Shown: positions 1 through 11,036 of the stretch, piece after piece
How the letters are laid out: the number at the start of each line of letters is the position of its first letter
How positions within the stretch are numbered: position 1 is the first letter of the stretch
Assembly: GCA_015680685.1 (NCBI GenBank)
Contig: MNCI01005050.1
Coordinates: 246,603 to 310,602, forward strand
Direction: 5' to 3'
From: Gnetum montanum
Lineage: Eukaryota > Streptophyta > Gnetopsida > Gnetales > Gnetaceae
DNA: 64,000 nt
Made by a program: the position numbers and the translations under genes
Notes under the pieces: model-generated
What the model was told of the DNA's origin: nothing
What the model saw: the letters and a program-made list of their open reading frames with translations, nothing else
Databases searched by the model: none

Positions 1-152
1 TATAACACACATTATATCATATGAAGAATAACCATGGCTAAGAAAAGAGAAAGGAACATGTAAAAAATACATATAAGGAGGAGGAAAAAGAAGAAGAAGA
101 AATGGATTAAACCGAAGTTCCACGATTAACACTTGTAAATAATGTTATAAAG
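1..152. repeat. Left arm of a direct repeat, cut by the copia insertion
   Basis: This stretch aligns base for base, with scattered changes, to about 19170-19325; both contain AAGAATAACCATG and a purine-rich run followed by AAGTTCCAC. Its continuation lies on the far side of the copia element at 17674. Together they make one copy of a direct repeat whose other copy is at about 19170-19702. No protein-coding sense was found. Confidence 0.7.
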
Positions 153-555
153 TGTTGGAATGAGTGCAATAGAAAGGATGAGAAATTAAGAAACTAAAAT
201 GTAAAAATAAAATCATTGTAAAATTCACTATGAAAAAATTAAAACTACAATAAAACTTAAGAAATATAAGAACTGTTAACTTATTTCATTATTTTGAAAA
301 AACATTACATCACTTTTTTCACACAATAAGGTAACTGTTCTAATTACTTTTATAAAAAAAAAAAAGAAAAACAAACTCAACTACAAGTTAAACTTAGCAT
401 GACCTCTAACTACTAGAAAAAAATTATTTTTAAAAAAATATTACATGATAAAAAACTTTTAATAATTAAAAAAAGTTACTAACCCAAACAACTTTGTTTA
501 AAAAAATTTATTCAAAGTAGGAGAAAACAATTTCTACACTACATAATACTCAACA
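153..555 (-). repeat. Copia 3' LTR (left copy)
   Basis: 403 bp with TGTTG...CAACA ends, matching 17272-17673 along its length with small indels in A/T runs. It is the 3' LTR because the polypurine tract abuts its right edge and the coding order runs right to left. Confidence 0.93.
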
Positions 556-567
556 TTCCCTCATTTA
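556..567 (-). other. Copia polypurine tract
   Basis: On the minus strand the bases next to the 3' LTR read AAATGAGGGAA, a purine run in the position where plus-strand DNA priming takes place. Confidence 0.7.
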
Positions 568-639
568 GTGTTGGAATTAGTTTGAGAATAGTTGAATTAG
601 AAACTTGAAAATCTTTCTTTTCATCATCTACGTTGCACA

Positions 640-3600
640 TACCAATCATGTTCAAAAGATAGTCAATTCAATAAAATTGCAATGGTTTCATTAGTAAATC
701 AACTAAGTGATCACTACTTTGAACATGTGTGGGCTTAATTATACCCTTCTTCACTTCATGCTTGTTAAAGTAATATTTTATGTCAATTTGCTTGCTCTTC
801 TTATGAATTATGTGCTCCTTGGACAATTGAATTGCTATTGTATTATCCACCAACATGGAAATCTGAAGTTCAATTTTAAAAGCCAACTAAGAAAATAAAT
901 TTTTTAACCATAAAACATGCTAAAGACATTCAATTATAGCAATAAATTCTATCTAACATGATGAGAGCCTCACACTAGTTTGTTTCTTTGTCTTCCAATA
1001 AATAGGATTAGAATAATGAAAAATAAAGCAACCAGAAGTTAACTTACAATCATCTACAATTCCTCCCCAATCAACATCAGAAAAAACATAAGACTTTTCA
1101 TCTCCATTAATGAACTTAATGAGAAAATCAACTATTCCTTTAACATACCTCAAAATATGCTTCAAGGCATTAAGATGTGACTACCTTGGCTCTTCCATAA
1201 ACCTTGCTAAAAGGAAGTTGCATATTACAAATCAGGCCTATTGTGACACGAAAATCTTAATGGACCAATCATACCTTTGTATAAGAAAGGACCAGCCAAT
1301 GGAGTATCATCTTTCCTTAAAAGCTTCATATTTTGGAGAAGTGGAGTTGTAGCAATCTTGGCTTCCTATATCCCATCCTTTTCAATGATGGCCTGTACAT
1401 ACTTTGACTAATGCATCTTTAAACAATCTTCTTCCTGATCAATTTGGATTCTTAAAAAGATATTTTTAAGGACTCTCAAATCCTTCATCTCAAACTCATC
1501 TTTCATATCATGCTTAACTTTCTCATTTAATTTTTTATACATAGCTATAAAAATCAAGTCATCAACATAGAGTGAAATAATGATGAAATTAGAACCTTCA
1601 TGTTTAAAGTACAAGGTAGGCTTAAACATAAAACACCTATAATAATTCTTGAAAAAACATTCATTAATTCTATGAAACCAAGCTCTTGGAGCCTACTTCA
1701 GGCCATACAAAGCTTTATTCAACTTACACACCTTGTTTTCTTGTTCTTGAACCTCAAAACCTTCAAGTTGAAATATAAACCTTCTCTTCTAATTTTCCAT
1801 TAAAAAATGTAGAATTAACATCCATTTAATAGAGTTTCATACCTTTATGAGTAGCAAGCAAGACCATAAGATTAATAGTCTCAAATCTAGCAACAAGAGC
1901 AAAACTCTCATCATAATCAACATGCTTTTTTTGAAGAAAACCTATTGCTACAAGTATAGCCTTATGTGAAATAATTTTACCAACTTCATTGTATTTGGTT
2001 TTGAAGATCCATTTGGTGTCAATGACTTTCTTCTCCTTTGGCTTATTCACCAACATCCAAGTTTCATTTCTCTCAATAGAACTCATTTTCTTCTTCATGG
2101 CTTCAATCTAAACTTGAGATTTGAGAGCCTCCTTAACATTTGAGGGCTCATATGCAAGAGCAGAAAATGCAACATGAGTAATGGTTTGAATTCTTGTCAT
2201 TCTTCTATTAAATTTCATGTTCAACATTTGAGAATGTATATGCTCCTTTTCCATCCAAAGTCTTGAATTGTACTCTTACTTCTTATTTCAATCAACCTTG
2301 TGAAACGCATTAAAAACTACCTTTAATTCATCAAATACAATATTTCTAGAGCAATACCACTTCTTATCAATGGGATCAAAACATATATATCCACATGTTA
2401 TTGAATCATAACCAAACAACAAACACCTTTTTCCTCTATCATCAAAATTATCTATTAATTCATTTGGAATATTAACATAAAAAATCTAACCAAACACCTT
2501 TAAATGAGACAAATTTGGAGGCTTACCATAAAGCAATTGATAATGATTCTTCTTTCCATTTGATGTAGTGATCAACCTATTAAGTAAATAGGTTGTTGTG
2601 TGGACTGACTCATCCCAATACTCATTCAAAATTAAGGCATGTTTTAACAAACATCTTGCCATCTCCTATACAACATCATTCTTCCTTTCTGCTATGCCAT
2701 TTCTTTGGGGTGAATACCCACATGTGGTTTGTTTCTCTATTCCACATTCAATACAATAATCATTAAATTCACTTAAAATAAATTCACCACCATGATCTAA
2801 CCTAATTGCCTTAATCCTCAAACCAAACCTATTCTCAACAAGCTTTTAAAAATTCTTGAACGTAGGAAATACTTCATATTTAGAATGTAAAGCATATGAC
2901 TAAGAATACATGGAAAAATAATCAAAAATACCAAAAAAATATCTTCCTCCATTTATTGCAACTGTAGACATAGGTCCAACCACATTCATATGCAAAAGTT
3001 CTAATGGATGTTCCTTCTTTTCCATATGAGCTGCATGAGAAAAAAGCCTTTTGCATGCCTTTAAGACATGTGTCATAAACTTCATTATGAAAATTTAAGA
3101 ACTTTAAACCAAAAATCACCTTCAATTTAACCAATTTCTCAATGTTTTTATAGGAGACATGCCTAAGCCTCCAATGCCACAGTTTGCCTTCTCAATCTTG
3201 GTTGTAAAAGAAAACTTCTCATCAACATGATTCTTTACAAAAGTAGCTCCAAGACAATAGATCTAATTTTTTAGTCTTGAAAGCTTAACTATGATCCTTC
3301 TTGAGTCTGAAATTGTACAAATGCTAGCTTCAAAAATAACCTTATTTCTCCTTTTCACCATCTGTCCAACTAAAAGTAAAGAGTTAGACAATTTTAAAAT
3401 GTAGAAAACATCATGGACCTAAACTTGACTTCCATCTTTAAAAGTAATAAAGAATTTTTTAATTTCTTCAATGTGGATTTTCTCATAATTACCAACTTTA
3501 ATTATGCCCAAGTTGCCATTGCACTTATACTCAATAAAATCATCTTTATGAGGAGTCATGTGGTTTGAACAACCATTGTCAAGGATCCATGTAATTGAAG

Positions 3601-3695
3601 TGATATTATCAGACATGGTGAATGCTACAAAATTTTAGTTATCTTGAAAATCTATAATTTTTTTACCTCTATCTTGTGATGTAAGATTTTCTTTT
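640..3695 (-). pseudogene. Copia pol (protease, integrase, RT, RNase H), broken
   Basis: Read on the minus strand from right to left. The aspartic protease lies at about 3616-3419 with WILDNGCSNHMT (usual DSG is DNG). The GAG-pre-integrase region and integrase lie at about 3134-2260, with the core acidic residues in GIFDYFS, RLDHGGEF and GIAERKN. RT starts near 2098 (ETWMLVNKPKEKKVIDTKWI) and carries YVDD at about 1555-1570. RNase H runs about 1165-670, including DVDWGG and, at its end, KQIDIKYYF and LLMKPL. Many stops and frame changes interrupt it. The product would have been a polyprotein that copies element RNA into DNA and inserts it. Confidence 0.9.
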
Positions 3696-4500
3696 TGATG
3701 GGACATGATATCGCATGGGCCACGATATCACGTTGAAAGCTACAATATTGTGTATGCGATATCGCATCCCATCGCCAGTTCTATAAATAAGAGGTGGCTC
3801 TCCCTTATTTCTCCATCTAGATCTAGACCTTAGCCAAACTCTTACCATTTTTCCATTCCAAAGTTAGAATAATTTCCATGTGCCCATAGTAGGAGTCCCA
3901 AAGTGAACGAATCTTTATTCAAGAAATTCTATACCTGAGCACACAATTGTGTACAGTAATAAAGATGAACTTTTGGATAAACCTTGCAGCATATTGACTA
4001 AGCTAAATAGGACTTTAATTATTGTTAAATTTTTAATGCTTTCTTAAGGACTTAATCTCTCTCAAACCTCAACTCTCATAGTTAAGTGCATTCAATACGA
4101 CTGCTTCAAGCACGTGCATTACACTTGGTAATCCTAGTAATGAATAGCGTTTGGTAATCCTAGTAGCATTGCATTGGTTCAGTGTGTGAATGATAAGTGG
4201 GAATGGATACTGATGCTAGGACGATTAGATCTTAGTTAGTGAAAGTTAGTTACTTAGTCTCTTCACCCTTTTCCCTCTTAGCATAGGTGATAAAAACATA
4301 AAAGATATAAAAATCCCATGCCTCAAGCTTACTTAACCATACAACCGTGACAAATACAAGTAAGCTTGGGACGACAATGATTGATTAACCTTAGGTGTTC
4401 CATAAGGCGTGTAGGTACTTAGTCTGTAGAGTTTGACCAGATCGCGCGTGTAACGTTCGTATTCGTATGGTTGAGTGTAGGGGTACCTCACCACTCATCA
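3696..4500 (+). repeat. G1 5' LTR
   Basis: 805 bp with TGATG...CATCA inverted ends. U3 carries repeated GATATCG-type motifs (3706-3770). A TATA box TATAAATA is at 3782-3789. R holds the palindrome ACACAATTGTGT (3941-3952) just before AATAAA (3958-3963). U5 ends in the block TATTCGTATGGTTGAG...GGGGTACC shared with G2, G5, G6 and G7. Confidence 0.93.
3782..3789 (+). promoter_or_regulatory. TATA box of the G1 5' LTR
   Basis: TATAAATA sits in the LTR about 170 bp before the polyadenylation signal. The same octamer is in the equivalent place in G2, G5, G6 and G7 LTRs, so it is probably the element promoter. Confidence 0.7.
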
Positions 4501-4520
4501 TTGGTGCCATTGCTGGGGAC
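4501..4520 (+). other. G1 primer binding site (tRNA-Asp type)
   Basis: TTGGTGCCATTGCTGGGGAC directly follows the 5' LTR. It resembles the tRNA-Asp-complementary site known from Athila/Tat gypsy elements, with a few transitions. Confidence 0.8.
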
Positions 4521-4645
4521 TAAGTTGTTTGTGCGCTAAGTAGAACATAGGAAATCATCCACATCATTGGGAAGCTTAAACAAACCCTTAGGGTTAATTA
4601 GAAGAAAATTTAAACAATGGTCAATAGCACACCGACAAGATAAGA

Positions 4646-6560
4646 ATGTCTTCTTCTTCTCATAAAAGCACTTCACCACCTAGGGATCACACAAGAGACA
4701 GTCGGAAACACAACATACATAACCAAGAACCGCCAATTCCTCAATAGTATCAAGTAGTGTATACTCATCACGATGAGTATATACCTAATTTTACCTTTAT
4801 ACTCCATCAGGATGAACAACTGTGTTGGCGAGACTTGCAAGGTAACATAGTGTTACCCCCAGATCATGCAATCCCTAACATGCTCCTTTGTGCTCTTGCA
4901 CAGATAGACATGATGTAGCTATATGTTGAATATGTTGCATGTGATTATGACACAAGGGATTACCATCCCACAGTGGTGCAATGTTTAAGGGACTCGCGGT
5001 GGGAGAGCTACCATACACCATTGAAGGGTAAAGGGGTCCCGCATGTCCTAAGCGAAATTGGAGATGGTGAACCAGTTATAACAGGTTCTCCATCAAATGA
5101 TTTTCCTCCTCCTAACAATGGTGAGGAGGTGGGATATCAGAACCTACACTCCATGATTCATAACCCTGGTTCTAATCCCCATGAACACCAAGTGTTTAAT
5201 GAGGGAACACAAACAAATGATAAGGGTGGGTAGTATAATCGTCATCACAATCGAGGCCATAGCCATTGAAGAGAAGGTAAGAAACATCATCATGGCAATG
5301 GTTCCCCTTCTTCTTCACCTTCATTGCATCATTCACCCTCTCCTTCCACATCAAGACATAATCATAAGGATCACAACCATGAGGATAAAGGTAAGCATAA
5401 TGAGAACCCTCGATGAGAGAGTCGAGAGCAAGGACGAGGGCATTCGAGAGAATCAAGGCATGGTAGAAGGGAAAGTAGGAAACCACGTAGGCATCACAGA
5501 CACCATGAAAGAAATGACAATGATGAACCCCTATTTGCAACCTGAAGTATGTTAGAGATTATGGAGGCTATGAGAATACCTACAAGGCACCAGAAAGATA
5601 GCCAGATCAAGAGACTAGACATGAATAATATCCCACAATTTGAGGGGGGATACAATGCTAATCCACAAAACCACTTATAGGCATTTCATGATGCCTCTAC
5701 CTTGCAAAATATTGAGAACAAGTGGCAAAAGTTAAAGCTATTCCCAAGGACACTCATAAAATAACCAGAAAGTTGGTACTGGTCCTTAGAATCGGAATCT
5801 ATTAGATGGTGGAGTACAAGGCTACAACTATTTAACAATAAATATCAAATGTACTCCTGAGTGTCTAACTTGTGGAAATAGATCCAAGGATGGAAGCAAG
5901 GTAATCATGAACCCTTGGATGCTACCATGGGCCGATATTATGCATTGCTACATCATTGCTCGGGCCATGGTTACGCACAATGGGATCAACTTTGCCACCT
6001 CGTAGATGGGCTAAGACATGAAATCAAGAGAACCCTTGGAACATATGCCCAAGGGAGGTTATCTAAGCTTAGGTCCCATAAAGTTCATAGACTATTGGAG
6101 CAAGTAGCTAAGGAAGAAGGAGAACTATAGAAAATAGAAAGCACAGAAGAGTATAACCATGATCCTTCCCTCCAAAAGAAGGATGTAAGATTCCGTGAGG
6201 AAGAGGATGAGTCACCACTCGAAGAGTTGGTGGATAGAAAAACCTTTCCTCTTCAAAAGTTAACAACCAAAGTGTCAGCTAAGGTAGATCAAATGTGGGA
6301 ATCCTTAGATAGTAGATTTGAAACCATTCTCAAAATTGTAGAGTCTAAGGAGTGAAGTAGTGACTATGATAAGAAAAAGAGGAGAGACTTAGACCATGCA
6401 CGTAACAAGGGTAAGGGAAAAATGACTATCACTGATGAGGTTGTGGACTCTAATATGGAAAATAACAGTGGATGTGACATTTGCTAATATGACCATTCTA
6501 AAGGATGTTGCCCAATAATCTCACATCTGCAAGAGTTTGGGATGTATTCACTCAACCCAA
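4646..6560 (+). pseudogene. G1 gag, broken by point stops
   Basis: The start is chosen at ATG 4646 because MSSSSHKS aligns with the G5 start MSPSSYES. The frame holds to 7954, broken only by single stops. Order: an N-terminal module (NFTFILHQDEQLCW...LPPDH) at about residues 40-75; a His/Arg/Ser-rich basic linker; the retrotransposon capsid domain around 5600-6130 (NIPQFEGGYNANPQ, HLVDGLRHEIKRTLGTYAQG); an acidic helical stretch; and a knuckle CDIC*YDHSKGCC near 6475-6510, with Q changed to a stop. Gag would form the particle and bind element RNA. The stops fit CAG/CAA to TAG/TAA changes. Confidence 0.87.
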
Positions 6561-7149
6561 GACTTAACAAACGACAAGCACCCCAAAGGTTACCTTATCC
6601 CCAAGGTAACCCAAGGCAGTTCAACCAAACCTTAATGTATTATCCAAGTGGAACTCCACCACAACCTATCGAGCAACACCAGTAGTGGCAATACCCACAA
6701 TCATGGGGGATGCCACCACCTAGGCAACAATACCCTTACCAGCAACCAGACCCATATGGCTATTACGTGTAGTAGCTGGTTTCTCCAAGTGACTCTATCA
6801 GTCATATGACCCCACAACATCACTACCAAGTTTGGGAGTATTTTAGGACTCCCTCTCCTAGAAGAGACACCCCACATGCATACCATCCTCCGAATCCATC
6901 CGCATCTCTTACGCCAATAGTTCCACTACCACCTGCTTCAACAATGCAAGGAGAGCTCCCCACTCAATCACAGCAACGTAATGCTACGAGAGCTGTAAAC
7001 CTTCAACCCACTGCTGGTTCTAACAACCGTATAAAGAGAAGACATTTCTTTAGGACCAACAATCCAAACAAGCTCTCACAACCACAAGCAGTTGAGTCTA
7101 TGACCACTCCTCCATCAAGTAAGGCTTCGAAGCTCCCTTCAAATCAAAA
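6561..7149 (+). pseudogene. G1 Pro/Gln/Tyr-rich linker between gag knuckle and protease
   Basis: In frame with gag. The composition is strongly biased to P, Q, Y and S (QYPYQQPDPYGYY, TPSPRRDTP). The same segment is in G5 (38027-38640) and G7 (47431-48080), so it is part of the polyprotein and not random. No catalytic motif is visible. Confidence 0.7.
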
Positions 7150-7954
7150 ATAGAACTCAATGCACACGATTATGTTAACACATACCGTCACTGACTGGAA
7201 AAAGGTAGGCCACCTTCCTAGAAAATTCTCTAACCCTGGAAGTCCCTTAATCTACCTCCAAGTCACTGGGAATAAACCACATAAGGCTCTTCTTGACTCA
7301 GGTTCCAGAGTCAACTTAATATCACAATAAATGTATAAAGTCTAAAACCTACCTTCACTAAAGAAGAGCAATATTCAATTAGAGCTAGTTGACCAGTCCA
7401 TCGCTGTCCCCTTGGGACTTGTGAAGGATGTTGTTACCACTATGTGTGGTTGGTCATATCTAGCTGATTTCCTAGTGATAGAGGTCAACAATAATAAAGG
7501 GGACTTCCCAATTATAATGGGGAGGGCATGGCTAAGTACCATAAACGCATGCCTAGGAATCCACAATCTTTCCCTGGAAATATATAAGGAAAACTCTTAT
7601 GGAAAGATCGAGAAGAAGAAAGTTCCATGCATCACATATAGTGATACATAGGGTGATGACGTATAGGAGTGCTCAGCATTTCCTGTATGCAATCGGTGTG
7701 CCCAGGAAACTCAGATACAAAGGTTCCTGTATGTAGCAACCACACAACAAGAAAACACCCAGTGGTTGATAGCAAATAAGGAGAGCAACTCACCAACATT
7801 CATGGAACTAACTAGGAGAACAATAGGCAACCACAACGAAAGCATAAATACATTGGAGTATGAGCGTCGCCAACTTCCAACCCTTAACCTAAAAACATCA
7901 ATTGGGAGAAGTTGGACACTTCTAAAAAATTTAAACAAAATCTCATTATATTAA
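7150..7954 (+). pseudogene. G1 retropepsin-like protease and end of the shortened polyprotein
   Basis: The frame continues from gag. The active-site motif is ALLDSGSRVNLIS near 7288-7323, and the second half has GDFPIIMGRAWLSTINA (7498-7550), a DUF4219-unrelated, typical retropepsin flap-to-helix region. The homologous G5 sequence continues into RT, but here the reading runs ...LPTLNLKTS...ISLY* and stops at 7954, then resumes with the pol-end DNA (CATGGGGGAGATGGCC). About 2.9 kb of RT, RNase H and integrase is absent, so it would give only gag and protease. Confidence 0.85.
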
Positions 7955-9873
7955 ATCTCTCCCTTCCAATTCAGTCATGGGGGAGATGGCCACCTATGCT
8001 AATCAACTGAGGCCCTCAGTTCTTTTTAAGTTTTTTTTTTTACATATTTTTTTTTACAAATTTCCTTAACTTTTCTTGTTTTTTGTTTTGCAACATCATT
8101 TGTACTTTTTCTTTTATTTGTGTGTGTGTGTGTGTTATCCATTTTGTTTATCTTGTTACCAAATAAGTGCTCCTAACGATGGTATGAACTGTATTCTCTT
8201 GATTGCTAATGTTTGGTTTTTACCTTTAAGTTATAATGTTCATACTAAGGTATGGTTCTTTTGATATCATAGGCAATGAGTCCACATCATCCGTGCATCC
8301 ATAAATTTCTATCGTCTCTCTTGGCTTGGAACTGTATAGTCCCTTTCTTCAAAATAATAAGAACTATCAATGAATTGGTGACTAGGCATTTCTCAGACTA
8401 AGGAAGGACTCAAGGATTGAAAAGGGTGTGGCATCAAGGGAACTTGATGCATTTGTGTTGGCCATTCTTTTGGGAGCTTGGATGTTTTCTTCTTGATTTT
8501 TCTTACTATTTCGATGTTACCCAATTATTGAGAAGCTGAGTGAATAAAAATAAAAATAATAAGTCTTTGCATGATGTGGTTCTCATGAAAAACAAAAAAT
8601 AATGTGGGAATTCAAAGCACACCCTTTAGATGAAATAATCATTTGGGCTACAAGCACTTGTTATGGAACTAAAAACATGTTTCCTCTAACTAAGCCCCTT
8701 CCTTGCTTCCTACTTTCTCCTCCCTTGTTTCGTCGGAATGGTGGTGGCTCTTTGAGGGATGCATTCTTGTTACTTTAAGTGGATGGATTGGTTGAATGTA
8801 TTAATGCGAAGTCACTGGATGTGGTTTTTTTGAGGTTGGAATTGGAATGGGATCTACTAAGTCACATTAATCATTAAATACACAAGGGGTTGTACACCAC
8901 CTTGTTCTTAAGACTCCATTCCATTCTCTTCTTTCTATCATTCTTTCTCCATTGTTTACCTCATTGTCGGTTGTGTCAGTAGTCTATATTTTGGTTGACG
9001 CATTGTTTTCTTTTTGGTAAATTCTTGTGGTTAAGACTTTAACTCCTACTTCCAAATGACATTTTCAGAGCCCATGGACTCTTTGAATGTGGGTTTGTCA
9101 AGGCATTAAGGGCATGAGCCTGCTTTGGGGAGGACCCACTAGCATTACTATTTGGTGCACCAATTAAATTCTTTCCCTTAACATTTTTGCAATCAATTTC
9201 TATTTTTTTTTTTATTTCCATATTTGACATCCATTTCATCAGCATTACAGTTGTCTCTTTTTCTCCATCTTTCTTATTCCTTATCTTTTTCCATTCACTC
9301 GCTACTTGAGGTTCACGATTAGTCATGGGTGTACGAGCCCAATTTTTTCAATTTTCTCCTAACCCCTACACCTTGGGTAGTCACCATTATTACATCTCCA
9401 GAATCTACATCAGCCATATCACAACTCAACCAATGGACCTTACACTGAGGCAACGTATCAACTTCATTATGATTCATTTACCCTTGCTAATATGCAACTG
9501 TGTTGTGTGTGCAGATGGCAATCATACAACAATTGATTCGATCTGGAGGAAACACATGGAATGGATTGGTGCTAAAGTAGTTATGCAAGGAACAAGATTG
9601 ATGGTGCACTTATGGATGGATAAAAAAAGGCACAATCTTAGCATTGGCAGTAGCAAACTTCTTTTTCTCTCTCTTTCTCTCTCAACTGCCAAATAAGGCT
9701 AGATGTCAAATGTATAAAGTGTTCACTCTTGTTGTCGTGAACACTAGTTTTTCATGTTCTGTAATGATGATTCGTTTAGATGTCATCCCATTCACCATTA
9801 GTCCCATTCAAGTCAATAATCCCATACCTTCCCAATATTTTGTAAGGAACTTGTGGATGAGTTTTTATTCACT
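7955..9873 (+). other. G1 3' non-coding region
   Basis: About 1.9 kb with no protein sense. It starts with a PPT-like tract (7976-7989), then T-rich DNA with a (TG)n run near 8116-8134. It carries blocks shared with the other gypsy elements: GTGTGGCATCAAGGG near 8427, GAATTCAAAGCACACCC near 8610, and GGGGAGGACCCACT at about 9127-9141. Short ORFs here are chance. Confidence 0.8.
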
Positions 9874-9883
9874 CATGGGGGTA
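9874..9883 (+). other. G1 polypurine tract
   Basis: CATGGGGGTA abuts the 3' LTR. The same tract precedes the 3' LTR of G2, G4, G5 and G7. Confidence 0.85.
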
Positions 9884-10378
9884 TGATGGGATGCAATATA
9901 GCATGGGTCACGATATTGCGTCGGAAGCTGCAATATTGCGTACGTAATATCGCAGCCTGTCACTAGTTCTATAAATAAGAGGCAGCTCTCCTTTATTTCT
10001 TCATCTAGATCTAGACCTTAGCCAAACTCTTGCCATTTTTCCATTCTAAAGTTAGAATAATTTCCATGTACCCACAATAGGAGTCCCAAAGTAAACGGAT
10101 CTTTATTCGAGCAATTCTGTACCTGAGCACACAATTGTGTACGGCAATAAAGATAAAATTTTGGATAAACCTTGTAGCATATGGACTAAGCTAAATAGGA
10201 CTTTAATTATTGTTAAAAGTTTAATGCTTTCTTAAGGACTTAATCTCTCTCAACCCTCAACTCTCATAGTTAAGTGCATTTAGTACGACTGCTTCGAGCA
10301 CGTGCATTATGCTTGGTAATCCCAGTAACGAATAGCGTTTGGTAATCCCAGTAGCGTTGCATTGGTTCAGGGTGTGAA
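9884..10378 (+). repeat. G1 3' LTR, first part (cut by G2 and an N run)
   Basis: Aligns with 3696-4190 of the 5' LTR at roughly 90% by eye, mostly transitions. It stops at the N run; the rest resumes at 15970. Confidence 0.92.
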
Positions 10379-10629
10379 NNNNNNNNNNNNNNNNNNNNNN
10401 NNNNNNNNNNNNNNNNNNNNNNNNNNNNNNNNNNNNNNNNNNNNNNNNNNNNNNNNNNNNNNNNNNNNNNNNNNNNNNNNNNNNNNNNNNNNNNNNNNNN
10501 NNNNNNNNNNNNNNNNNNNNNNNNNNNNNNNNNNNNNNNNNNNNNNNNNNNNNNNNNNNNNNNNNNNNNNNNNNNNNNNNNNNNNNNNNNNNNNNNNNNN
10601 NNNNNNNNNNNNNNNNNNNNNNNNNNNNN
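10379..10629. other. Assembly gap (251 N)
   Basis: The bases are unknown. The flanks predict what is missing: about 14 bp of G1 LTR with the target duplication, plus about 486 bp of the G2 left LTR, some 500 bp in all. The N run is therefore too short. Confidence 0.95.
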
Positions 10630-11024
10630 AATAAATAACAATAAAAATTAAAAATAATAATTAAATAATTAAAACTAAGTGAATGTTGCAATGATGAAGT
10701 AATCTCGATCTTTATTTCTAATCATGTGTGTGTCCAAGTACGTCACACTCGAATAAAGATGTCGTACAATTACAAGCATCACACTGCGGGCATGTACTTG
10801 GGAAAATAATATAACTCCTACGAAAAAAAATGCAAGGGCTTCGCTACAACTACCAAAAACATGGATACCTAAATGAGGTGGAAGGCCCTCTTATTTATAG
10901 GTCGGGATAGGCGACTGTGTAAATAGGGCCACGTCGATGTAGGAAGGCTACGTCGATGCGGCTGCATATACGAGGCCCCATATATGCAACCTAGTCAATG
11001 CAGTGACTATATAGCACTTCATCA
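10630..11024 (-). repeat. G2 3' LTR, part outside the gap
   Basis: Matches 15560-15969, ending CTTCATCA at 11024. The missing left part (equal to 15074-15559) must lie in the N run. Confidence 0.9.
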
Positions 11025-11036
11025 TACCCCCATGAC
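11025..11036 (-). other. G2 polypurine tract
   Basis: Minus-strand GTCATGGGGGTA abuts the 3' LTR start TGATGAAG. Confidence 0.85.

Noticed and set aside
5181-5555. Plus and minus ORFs of 114-124 codons overlapping G1 gag
   Set aside because: Shadows of the Arg/His-rich gag linker in other frames; the gag frame is supported by three homologues.
10257-10691. ORFs across the N run
   Set aside because: They are mostly unknown residues, an artefact of N translation.
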